From the NCBI GenBank assembly GCA_052139595.1, contig JBKQWK010000092.1:1-25605 (forward strand): a stretch of DNA of 25,605 nt, given 5' to 3'. How positions within the stretch are numbered: position 1 is the first letter of the stretch; each line of letters opens with the position of its first letter. Shown here piece by piece: positions 8,092 to 14,933 of this stretch. This stretch comes from JBKQWK01 sp052139595. GTDB taxonomy: Bacteria > Actinomycetota > Thermoleophilia > UBA2241. A program made the position numbers and the translations under genes. The notes beneath the pieces are model-generated. The model ran no database searches. It saw nothing but the letters and a program-made list of their open reading frames with translations, and was not told where the DNA came from.

Positions 8092-8102
8092 GGAGTCGTC
8101 CG

Positions 8103-8390
8103 GTGGAAAAGAGGCTCGGCAGCATTTCGATCATTCTGGAACGGCGCGTTGCTCCAGTGGCCACCGTCAATGAGCTGATCAGCCAGTTCGGCGACTGCAT
8201 CATTGGCCGTCTCGGTCTGCCGTATCCAGAGCGCGACGTGAACATCATCACGCTGATCACTGAGTCTTCGGTCGAGCGCCTGAGCGCGCTCGCCGGCAAA
8301 CTGGGCAAGCTCCCCGGCGTGCAGGTCAAATCGCTCATGGCCAAGCCCCGAGAAGTAGGAGTTGCCCACAATGATTCGCCCCAACAGTGA
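8103..8390 (+). CDS. TM1266-family putative iron-only hydrogenase system regulator
   Basis: Protein of 95 residues matching the TM1266 family (putative iron-only hydrogenase system regulator, ACT/ferredoxin-like fold). The family is typically encoded next to hydG. The start RLGSISIILERRVAPVATVNELISQFGDCIIGRLGLPY and the later VNIITLITESSVERLSALAGKLGKLPGVQVKSLM give the beta-alpha-beta repeats expected, at full family length. The start is a GTG at 8103 with GGGAG at 8091-8095, 7 nt upstream. The 3' end overlaps the proposed hydG ATG by 20 bp, so the two are coupled. Its role in the family is inferred from genomic neighbourhood and not proven; metal or small-molecule sensing has been suggested by its fold. 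Confidence 0.85.
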   Translation: MEKRLGSISIILERRVAPVATVNELISQFGDCIIGRLGLPYPERDVNIITLITESSVERLSALAGKLGKLPGVQVKSLMAKPREVGVAHNDSPQQ

Positions 8391-9777
8391 AGGCCTGACC
8401 GACTTCATCCCGGCTGCACGCATCGAAGAGCTGCTGCGCCGCGAACCGGCGACGGCCAGCGAGATCCACGACGTGCTGGCGAAGTCGCTGACCAAGACGC
8501 GGCTTTCGCTCGACGAGATGGCCGCCTTGCTTTCGGTGACCGATCCCATGTTTCAGGAAGAGATGTTCGCCGCGGCCCGCGATCTCAAAAAGACCGTGTA
8601 CGGTAACCGCATCGTCCTCTTTGCACCGCTGTACATCGGCAATAAGTGCACGAACTCGTGCCTTTACTGCGGCTTTCGCGCCGACAACCGCGAGGTGATA
8701 CGGCGCACCCTGACCGACGACGAGCTGCGCGCCGAGGTGCTGGCCCTCATCGGCAAGGGTCACAAGCGCCTCGTCATCGACTACGGCGAGCACCCCGACT
8801 ACAACGCCGACGTGATCGCCCACGCGGTCGAACTCATCTACGCCACCAAGTCGGGCAACGGCGAAATTCGCCGCGTCAACATCAACTGCGCCCCGCTCGA
8901 TGTCGAGGGCTACCGCAAGATGAAGGCGGTCGGCATCGGCACCTACCAGATCTTTCAGGAGACCTATCACCGGCCAACGTATGCGCTGATGCACCCGAGC
9001 GGCAACAAGGCCGACTATCTCTGGCGGCTTTACGGTCAGGACCGCGCCATGGAAGGAGGCTGTGACGACGTTGGGCTGGGCGCCCTCTTCGGCCTCTATG
9101 ACTGGCGTTTTGAGGCCCTCGGACTCCTCGCCCACGCCATCCACCTCGAGGACCAATTCAACGTGGGACCGCACACGTTCTCGTTCCCCCGCATCAAAGA
9201 TGCCAGCAATCGGGCGCTGAACCCGCAGTACGCCGTCAGTGACGCCGACTTCAAACGACTGATCGCCATTTTGCGCCTCTCGGTGCCGTACACCGGCATG
9301 ATTCTGACCGCCCGCGAGCCGGCGGCGCTGCGGCGCGAGCTGATCGAATTCGGCTGCTCGCAGATCGACGCCGGCACGCGCATCGGCATCGGCGCGTACA
9401 GCGAAGAAGATGAGGAACAGGACCTCAACAAAGAGCAGTTCCGTATCGGTGACAGCCGGCCGCTGGACGAAGTTGTCAGCGAGCTGCTCGACTTGGGCGA
9501 GATTCCCTCCTGGTGCACCGCCTGCTACCGCAAGGGGCGCACCGGTGAGCACTTCATGGAGTTCGCCATTCCCGGCTTCATCAAGCGCTTCTGCACACCG
9601 AATGCGCTCCTGACGCTGAAGGAGTATGTGACCGACTACGCTTCAGAGCCAGTGCGGGCGAAGAGCGACACTCTCATCGCCAGCGAGCTGGCGAAGATGC
9701 CGGCGAGCGAGATCAGACAGCAGCTGGTCGAACGGCTGGCCGCTATTGAGGGCGGCCAGCGCGACCTCTACTTCTGA
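8371..9777 (+). CDS. hydG: [FeFe]-hydrogenase maturase HydG, radical SAM tyrosine lyase
   Basis: HydG cleaves L-tyrosine to p-cresol and dehydroglycine and turns the latter into CO and cyanide, building the Fe(CO)2(CN) unit of the H-cluster. The protein is 468 residues, full length for the family. The radical SAM cluster motif is Cys93-x3-Cys97-x2-Cys100 (CTNSCLYCGF). The C-terminal auxiliary-cluster motif that separates HydG from ThiH is intact as Cys382-x2-Cys385-x22-Cys408. Other conserved stretches include NINCAPLDVEGY, QIFQETYHRPTY and SFPRIKDAS. The ATG at 8371 is preferred over a TTG at 8362 because AGGAG (8357-8361) lies 9 nt upstream. HydE, HydF and the hydrogenase are absent here and must be encoded elsewhere if the pathway works. 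Confidence 0.95.
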   Translation: MIRPNSEGLTDFIPAARIEELLRREPATASEIHDVLAKSLTKTRLSLDEMAALLSVTDPMFQEEMFAAARDLKKTVYGNRIVLFAPLYIGNKCTNSCLYCGFRADNREVIRRTLTDDELRAEVLALIGKGHKRLVIDYGEHPDYNADVIAHAVELIYATKSGNGEIRRVNINCAPLDVEGYRKMKAVGIGTYQIFQETYHRPTYALMHPSGNKADYLWRLYGQDRAMEGGCDDVGLGALFGLYDWRFEALGLLAHAIHLEDQFNVGPHTFSFPRIKDASNRALNPQYAVSDADFKRLIAILRLSVPYTGMILTAREPAALRRELIEFGCSQIDAGTRIGIGAYSEEDEEQDLNKEQFRIGDSRPLDEVVSELLDLGEIPSWCTACYRKGRTGEHFMEFAIPGFIKRFCTPNALLTLKEYVTDYASEPVRAKSDTLIASELAKMPASEIRQQLVERLAAIEGGQRDLYF

Positions 9778-9798
9778 GGCAGCTCTACTTCTGAGCAG
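9766..9798. repeat. Imperfect 17-bp tandem duplication at hydG/lgt 3' junction
   Basis: CTCTACTTCTGAGGCAG (9766-9782) is followed directly by CTCTACTTCTGAGCAG (9783-9798), one base shorter. The first copy holds the hydG stop codon; the second, read in reverse, gives the last lgt codons and its TAG stop. The duplication seems to have reset the C-terminus of Lgt and places the convergent genes 7 bp apart. Confidence 0.85.
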
Positions 9799-10612
9799 GG
9801 GAGAGCCCCCCGAGCGAGTCTGAGCGCGTGCGCGCCCGGCGTCTCAGCCACCAACCGGCGGGGACAACGAGAACCAGCACGATCAGAGCCACGATCTGCG
9901 CCTCTCTGAGGCCAAGAAGGAGAATGTTGTTGACGCGATAGAACGAAATGAAGAAGCGGCCAAACGAGTACAGACCGAGGTAGAGCAGAATGGCCATGCC
10001 GTCCGTCTTGAGTCGCGGCATGGCCACAAGCAACACGGCGACCATGATGAGAAGCCACAACTGCTCGTAAACTGGCGCCGGGTGCGTGGGCACCCCAAGC
10101 AAGGCAGCCGGCAAAAGAGCATGCGGGTTCACGTAGACAAAGCCCCACGGCAGTTTTGTCGGCGAACCCCAGGTGTCGCCGTTAATGATGTTCGCGAAGC
10201 GACCGATGATCTGACCGACAGGCAGCGCCAGGGCGAGGCTGTCGAGCACCTTCAGAGCGGGTAATTTGCGCACCCGTGAGTAAATGGCCAAAGCACTTAG
10301 TCCACCGAAAAGCACGCCGTAAATGGCCAGGCCAATGTACGGTGGCTTGACGATGGCAACCAGGTGGTGCGAGTAGTAGCCAGCGTTGTCGAGTACGTGA
10401 AAGAGGCGGGCAAAGACGATCGCGCTGGGAACCGCGGCGACTGCCATCCACAGCACGTGTTCACGATCAATGCCACGGCGGGTCAGCTGCCGCGAGAAAA
10501 TCCAGGCACCGACGAGCGCCGCCACGACCATGATGAGGCTGTACCAGCGCAGATTCAACGGTCCCAGGTGCGCAAGGATGGGGTCGACGTTGATGGTGAT
10601 GAAGGCGATCAT
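9785..10612 (-). CDS. lgt: Prolipoprotein diacylglyceryl transferase
   Basis: Inner-membrane enzyme that moves diacylglycerol from phosphatidylglycerol to the lipobox Cys of prolipoproteins. The protein is 275 residues with about seven membrane helices. RWYSL (22-26), GRFANIINGDTWG (137-149, including Arg138 and Asn141) and the C-terminal FGRFFISFYR match the Lgt signature. The His103 position of E. coli Lgt is a Tyr here (AIYGVLFGG), and Asp146 replaces the usual Glu. The start overlaps the upstream permease stop by 4 bp (ATGA) with GGAG 8 nt ahead, so it is the last gene of the zinc-type operon. This is unusual, since lgt is normally unlinked, but logical because the operon encodes a lipoprotein. 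Confidence 0.92.
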   Translation of the reverse strand: MIAFITINVDPILAHLGPLNLRWYSLIMVVAALVGAWIFSRQLTRRGIDREHVLWMAVAAVPSAIVFARLFHVLDNAGYYSHHLVAIVKPPYIGLAIYGVLFGGLSALAIYSRVRKLPALKVLDSLALALPVGQIIGRFANIINGDTWGSPTKLPWGFVYVNPHALLPAALLGVPTHPAPVYEQLWLLIMVAVLLVAMPRLKTDGMAILLYLGLYSFGRFFISFYRVNNILLLGLREAQIVALIVLVLVVPAGWWLRRRARTRSDSLGGLSPAQK

Positions 10613-11535
10613 GCGCTCACTCCACGTACTTCGCGTACCGGCGAAACATCGTCACCGCTCTCCTCTTGATGTGTCAGCCGACGACGCGCAACGGTAAGTA
10701 GCACAGACACCAGGTACATCAAGCTGGCAACCGCCAGGATGGCAAAACTCGGCGGCATCCACGAGAGTACGTAACTCAACGTGAGCCCAACCCACACAGC
10801 CACGACCGCCAGTATAGCCGAAAGCGCCAAAGCGCGATAAGGTCGAGTAGTAAGCTGCTGCGCAGCCCCAGCCGGAGCGGCGACCAGGCCCAGAACAAGC
10901 AGCGCCCCGACAGCCTGCGTCGCCTCCGCTGTGGTCGCGGCGACGAGAACGAGAAAAACAACGCCGAGCAGGCGCACCGGTACGCCGGCGGCGGCAGCAA
11001 CCGCCTCGTCAAGACTGGCGAACAACAGCGGCCTGGCAATCGCCAGCACCACCACGCTGATGCCAGCACCAATAACGGCCGCAAACAGCGCCTGCGACCC
11101 CGACAGACCAAAGATCGAGCCGAAGAGGTAGTTCACACTGGCAGCGCCGTTGGCCGTGCTGCGATTGGTCGTGTAAAGGGTCAGGAAAAGGACTCCCAGC
11201 CCGAGAATCCACGAGAACGTGCTGCCGATGACGACATCGTCGGCGATCGTGCGTCGGCCCAAGCCGGCCATGGCCGCCGCTACGAGAATCGTGCCGGCAA
11301 ACAGCCCTAGACGCGGATCGAACCCAAAAGCGAGAGAACCGAGAGCCGCCGAGTAGGCGACGTGACCGAGCGCGTCGCTGCTGAACACCTGCGCCCGCAC
11401 AACAAGAAAGTAGCCGACAAGGCCGCACGCCAAAGCGATGAACGTGCCGGCGACAAATGCGTTGCGCATGAACGCCGAGCTGAACAGAGTTGCGAACGTC
11501 TGGCCGCTGCTGGCAACCGGCGCCAAAGCGATCAT
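10609..11535 (-). CDS. znuB: Metal ABC transporter permease 2 (ZnuB/TroC-type)
   Basis: ABC-3-family membrane permease, 308 residues, about eight to nine hydrophobic segments. Landmarks are DALGHVAYSAALG after TM2, then RPLLFASLDEAVAAAAGVPVRLLG, the cytoplasmic coupling region, and AVGALLVLGLVAAPAGAAQQL. It is a diverged paralogue of the permease encoded just upstream and would pair with it to form a heterodimeric pore. The ATG at 11535 is used because it makes a 4-bp ATGA overlap with the upstream stop and has GAGGAGGG ahead. The longer reading frame from 11592 lacks a comparable site. Energy would come from the ATPase two genes upstream. Zinc is the likely substrate given the Zur box; manganese is possible. 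Confidence 0.9.
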   Translation of the reverse strand: MIALAPVASSGQTFATLFSSAFMRNAFVAGTFIALACGLVGYFLVVRAQVFSSDALGHVAYSAALGSLAFGFDPRLGLFAGTILVAAAMAGLGRRTIADDVVIGSTFSWILGLGVLFLTLYTTNRSTANGAASVNYLFGSIFGLSGSQALFAAVIGAGISVVVLAIARPLLFASLDEAVAAAAGVPVRLLGVVFLVLVAATTAEATQAVGALLVLGLVAAPAGAAQQLTTRPYRALALSAILAVVAVWVGLTLSYVLSWMPPSFAILAVASLMYLVSVLLTVARRRLTHQEESGDDVSPVREVRGVSA

Positions 11536-12461
11536 GCCGCCCTCCTCAGGATCACGGAAACCGGGTCGCGCCGGCTGCGCCCGCGACCCCACCCCGCAAG
11601 GGCCGCGCCGAGATGAGTCAACGCGTAGAGGCCGAAGGCGATGCTCGTTACCCAGAAGCCCAGCGGGTAAGGCGTGAAGAAAGCCACGGCCAGGCTACCC
11701 CACGTGACCACCAGACCGATCACCACCGCTAATGCCAGGCTCAGTGCCGGCCGAGCCGTCAGCCGCTGCGCCGCTGCCGCCGGCATGACCAGAAGGGCAA
11801 AGACCAGCAACGCTCCGGTGATCTGGCTCGTCGCCGCCGCGGCCACGCCGAGCAGAACGAGAAAGGCCACTCCCAAACCGCGCACCGGTACGCCGGCGGC
11901 GGCAGCCACATCGCCATCGATCGAAGCGAACAGCAAGGGACGGCCGATAACGGCGAGAACGGCGATGACCACGACGGCGACGACGAGAAGCGTCGTCACC
12001 TGAGCCGAGGTGATGCCGAGAAATGTGCCAAAGAGCAGCGAGCTGATGCCTTCGAGAAAACCCTTATACAAGGCAATGAAGAGAAAACCACTCGCCAAAG
12101 CGAGAGCCTGCACCGTGCCGGTGACGGCCGACTCCTGGCTGAACCCGCCGCCGCCGACCTTGCCGTGTGGCGCAACCGCAATAACCAGGGCGGCGGCGAC
12201 ACAGAACGTGAAGTAACCGAGGCTGATACTGACACCGATCAACGTCGCGGCGGCGGCCCCAGGAAAGGCAACCATGGCCAAGGTGTGACCAGCAAACGTT
12301 TGCTTGCGTAGCACCATGAACCAGCCCACCAGGGCGGCCGTTATGGCCACGATTGTACCTGCTTCGTAGGCACTTACCATGAACTGGTAGGCAAACATGG
12401 TCTGCACGTCGCTGATTAGATTCCAGGACCAGCCAGGACCTGTGCCGGCGAGCAAGATCAT
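11532..12461 (-). CDS. znuB: Metal ABC transporter permease 1 (ZnuB/TroC-type)
   Basis: ABC-3-family permease, 309 residues from the ATG at 12461, which overlaps the ATPase stop by 4 bp. Conserved features are LRKQTFAGHTLAMVAFPGAAAA after TM2, RPLLFASIDGDVAAAAGVPVRGLG in the coupling region and ITGALLVFALLVMPAAAAQRL in the next helices. The downstream gene has the same blocks, so the two arose by tandem duplication. Differences lie mainly in the N-terminal helices and the loop after the third TM, where this copy has a Gly-rich segment (APHGKVGGGGFSQES). The pair probably forms a heterodimeric permease for the metal delivered by the lipoprotein. Confidence 0.9.
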   Translation of the reverse strand: MILLAGTGPGWSWNLISDVQTMFAYQFMVSAYEAGTIVAITAALVGWFMVLRKQTFAGHTLAMVAFPGAAAATLIGVSISLGYFTFCVAAALVIAVAPHGKVGGGGFSQESAVTGTVQALALASGFLFIALYKGFLEGISSLLFGTFLGITSAQVTTLLVVAVVVIAVLAVIGRPLLFASIDGDVAAAAGVPVRGLGVAFLVLLGVAAAATSQITGALLVFALLVMPAAAAQRLTARPALSLALAVVIGLVVTWGSLAVAFFTPYPLGFWVTSIAFGLYALTHLGAALAGWGRGRSRRDPVSVILRRAA

Positions 12462-13351
12462 GCCCGCGCCTCTCTGGCCTTTCTGGCTTCTCTGGCCTCT
12501 TGGCAATGCCGATCGCTGTGCAGACAGGGCGCCTCGGGCATGCCGACGACGACCAGCTGACCGTCAGAAGCGCGCAGCACCTCGATCGGCGTACGGTAGA
12601 GGCGACTCAAGGTCGCACTCGTGACGACCTGCTCCGGCGACCCTGCGACCGCACCGCCAGGAGCAACGTAGATCACCTGGTCGAGGTAACTGAGAATGGG
12701 ATTCACATCATGCGCCGCCATCAGTACGGTAACGCCACGTCGTTCGCAAATACGGCTGATGAGCCCCGCCACGGCGGCCTGATTCGGCAGATCCAGGCTG
12801 TCAAGCGGTTCATCGAGAATCAGCAGGCGCGGGTTGCGCACGAGCGCCTGCGCGATCAGCAGTCGCTGCTGCTCACCGCCTGAAACCTGCCCCACCGGTC
12901 GCTGTGCGTACTCGGTGGCCCCGACAAGATCGATGACTTCGGCAACGCGCTGCGCGTTGCCGTCGCGCCGGGGCAGGGGCACACCCCAGCGATGCCCATC
13001 CAAGCCCAACCGCACGACGTCAACGCCGCGCACGCGCAACGAAGCATCGAAGCTGCGACGCTGCGGCAGGTAGCCGACGTCGTGATTGGATCGGCCGGGT
13101 TGTCGGCCGAGAATCGCGACGCGACCGGCACTCAGCGGCACCAGCCCGAGGGCCACTTTGATCAGTGTTGTTTTACCGGCCCCATTGGGCCCGAGCAGGG
13201 CGACAAACTGCCCGGCTGGAATGGATATATTGATGTCGCCCCAGAGCTGCCGCCCGCCGACACGCACAGCCGCATTGTCGAACTCGATCACGGGCACGGC
13301 TGCAGCTGCGGTCTCGGGATTGCTCTCAAGAACTTGCATGAGTTTCGCCAT
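12458..13351 (-). CDS. znuC: Metal ABC transporter ATP-binding protein
   Basis: Cytoplasmic ATPase of the zinc/manganese ABC importer, 297 residues from the ATG at 13351. A GTG one codon upstream is possible, but AGGAG sits 7 nt from the ATG. Walker A is GPNGAGKT (54-61), the Q-loop is LPQ (95-97), the signature is SGGEQ (157-161), Walker B is LLILDEP (176-182), the D-loop is LDSLD and the H-loop His is at 214. The last 22 residues are unusual: Cys276-Leu-His278 then His282-Cys283, followed by a charged repeat built on EAR/KAR units. The Cys/His cluster could bind the transported metal. Downstream overlap with permease 1 is ATGA; upstream it is 13 bp from the binding-protein stop. Confidence 0.93.
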   Translation of the reverse strand: MAKLMQVLESNPETAAAAVPVIEFDNAAVRVGGRQLWGDINISIPAGQFVALLGPNGAGKTTLIKVALGLVPLSAGRVAILGRQPGRSNHDVGYLPQRRSFDASLRVRGVDVVRLGLDGHRWGVPLPRRDGNAQRVAEVIDLVGATEYAQRPVGQVSGGEQQRLLIAQALVRNPRLLILDEPLDSLDLPNQAAVAGLISRICERRGVTVLMAAHDVNPILSYLDQVIYVAPGGAVAGSPEQVVTSATLSRLYRTPIEVLRASDGQLVVVGMPEAPCLHSDRHCQEAREARKAREARA

Positions 13352-13364
13352 CACTCAGCTCCTG

Positions 13365-14303
13365 TCAGTGACCGGTGGCTTTTGCCAGAGCTTTTTGCAG
13401 ACGCTGCAGTTCGGCGACCTGCCACTGTTCAAAGGTGGCAGACGCCGGGCTGAGTGTTTCGGTGATAGTCGTTACCGGAATGCCTTGCGCCTGCGCTTCT
13501 TTGACCTGCGTCTGTACGTCGGGCGTCGCGTTCTGGCTGTTGTATACGTAGACCTTGATTTCATGGGTCTGGATCTGATGATCGATCGTCGCCTTATCGG
13601 CCGCTGTTGGACCACTACCTTCGCTGATCGCCGCCAGAAACGACGGTGGCGTAATGAGGCGCAATCCGAGCGCTTGCGCAAGCGGCGCAAAGATGCTCTC
13701 TGAGGCCCCAATGGGCGTACCGGCATACTTGCTGCGTATTTCGGCGATGAGAGTGTTGTACTTCGCCAGCGTCTGGTTGACGAAGGTCTGCTCACTGCGA
13801 GCGAAGTAAGCGGCGTTGCCAGGGTCAAGCTTCTGCAGATCGGCGGTGATCTGGCGCACGACCTGCATCACATCTGGTGGTGAGTACCAGCGGTGAGGGT
13901 TGCCGCCGACGGCCACACCGACGAGCTGACCAACATTGAGCGTCAGGCGACTACTCGACGGGTTCGCCGCCGCCAGATCCGTCACCCACGGGTCGTAGCC
14001 GACACCGTTGACGACAAGCAGATTCGCTTCTGCCACAGTTCGCGCATCTGACGCCGTGGGTTCGTAGGAGTGAGGGTCGGTATTGGGATTCGTAATGATG
14101 CTGGTTACCGTCACCTTGTCGCCACCGAGCTGAGCCGCAATTGAGCCCCAGAAGTTCTCCGCTGCCACGACACTCACCTTGCCGCCGTTCGCCCCACTAC
14201 CGCCAGCGCCTGACCCACAACCGGCCGCGACAGCAACGATGAGGGCGGCACTCATCGCTGCCAGGCCGGCGCGCCGCCATACGTGCCGGTGCGTACCGCT
14301 CAC
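13365..14303 (-). CDS. znuA: Zinc/manganese ABC transporter substrate-binding lipoprotein
   Basis: Cluster A-I (ZnuA/TroA/PsaA) metal-binding lipoprotein, 312 residues. The signal peptide ends in a lipobox AVAAGC with Cys29, followed by a Gly/Ser linker. Candidate metal ligands are His78 in DPHSYEP, His137 in NPHRWYSP, Glu202 in GASESIF and possibly Glu282 in TETLSP. The third ligand is Glu rather than the His of classical ZnuA, and the His-rich loop of ZnuA is missing, so Mn binding cannot be excluded. The Zur-type operator favours zinc. The GTG start overlaps the zur stop by 4 bp. It would be anchored outside the cytoplasmic membrane by Lgt, encoded at the end of the same operon. Confidence 0.9.
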   Translation of the reverse strand: MSGTHRHVWRRAGLAAMSAALIVAVAAGCGSGAGGSGANGGKVSVVAAENFWGSIAAQLGGDKVTVTSIITNPNTDPHSYEPTASDARTVAEANLLVVNGVGYDPWVTDLAAANPSSSRLTLNVGQLVGVAVGGNPHRWYSPPDVMQVVRQITADLQKLDPGNAAYFARSEQTFVNQTLAKYNTLIAEIRSKYAGTPIGASESIFAPLAQALGLRLITPPSFLAAISEGSGPTAADKATIDHQIQTHEIKVYVYNSQNATPDVQTQVKEAQAQGIPVTTITETLSPASATFEQWQVAELQRLQKALAKATGH

Positions 14304-14764
14304 AGATCGCTCGCGCTCGCCGGCGCTCCGCTGGTCTCACGGGCAGCACAGCTTGGGCAAAGACCACTCATCTGAATCAGATGATCGTCGATGCGATAAC
14401 CGGTCCGCCGCGCGGCGTTGACAACAACCTCTTCGCAGCCGCAATCAACCAGTTCCGAGACGGCGCCGCAGCTGGTGCAAACGACCTTGTGCACATGAGT
14501 AGCCGTAGCGGTGATGAACGCCTCACAGTGATTCGCACCATGAATCCGCTCGACCGCACCGGCTTCAGCAAGCAGCTCAACCGTGCGATAGACCGTCGTC
14601 AAGCCGATGTGGGGGGAACTGCGACGCAGGGAGTCATGTAGCTGCTGAACGGTGAATGGACCCCTCGCCTCGACAACGGCATCGAGAACCGACTCTCGCT
14701 GACGAGTGAGTCGCAAGCCGCGCCGGGCAAGAGCGGCATTAACGTGCTCCCTATCAAGCACCAT
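14300..14764 (-). CDS. zur: Fur-family zinc uptake regulator (Zur)
   Basis: Metal-dependent repressor of 154 residues. The winged helix spans about 15-85, with recognition helix GLTTVYRTVELLAEAG. The dimerisation part carries two CxxC pairs for structural zinc (Cys96/Cys99 and Cys136/Cys139) and a His90-Val-His92 pair. With Cys80 these could make the regulatory zinc site seen in actinobacterial Zur proteins. Extra Cys108 and Cys110 are present. It is first in the operon, directly behind a perfect palindrome that covers the promoter, so it probably represses its own operon when zinc is plentiful. The assignment to Zur rather than Fur or Mur rests on the box sequence and the transporter downstream. 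Confidence 0.92.
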   Translation of the reverse strand: MVLDREHVNAALARRGLRLTRQRESVLDAVVEARGPFTVQQLHDSLRRSSPHIGLTTVYRTVELLAEAGAVERIHGANHCEAFITATATHVHKVVCTSCGAVSELVDCGCEEVVVNAARRTGYRIDDHLIQMSGLCPSCAARETSGAPASASDL

Positions 14765-14774
14765 GAACCTCCCT

Positions 14775-14799
14775 GAAAATGAAAACCGTTTTCATTTTC
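14775..14799. promoter_or_regulatory. Zur box, perfect palindrome
   Basis: Two 12-bp arms, GAAAATGAAAAC and its exact complement, flank a single central C. The inner TGAAAAC-C-GTTTTCA fits the actinobacterial Zur/FurB core TGAnAAtnaTTnTCA. It lies 10 bp upstream of the zur start codon and overlaps the -10 of the proposed promoter. Confidence 0.9.
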
Positions 14800-14822
14800 T
14801 TACCGCTTCAGCGGCTTGTCAA
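14794..14822 (-). promoter_or_regulatory. zur operon promoter
   Basis: A consensus TTGACA -35 (14817-14822) and GAAAAT -10 (14794-14799) are spaced 17 nt apart on the minus strand. The -10 lies inside the Zur box, so zinc-loaded Zur would occlude it. A small inverted repeat, CCGCT-TC-AGCGG (14803-14814), fills most of the spacer. Confidence 0.75.
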
Positions 14823-14933
14823 ACCTGTTTCAGCAAGCGGCGGCAAACGGGCTGGCGATTGAAGAGCGGCAAACGGCGCCGGGCAAACAATCAGACGACA
14901 CCAGGAAAGTCAGACGACGGCGACCAGGCAGCT

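Noticed and set aside
8335..9552. 405-codon open frame on the minus strand opposite hydG
   Set aside because: It mirrors the codon structure of hydG, shows no recognisable domain, and hydG is a complete, well-conserved enzyme.
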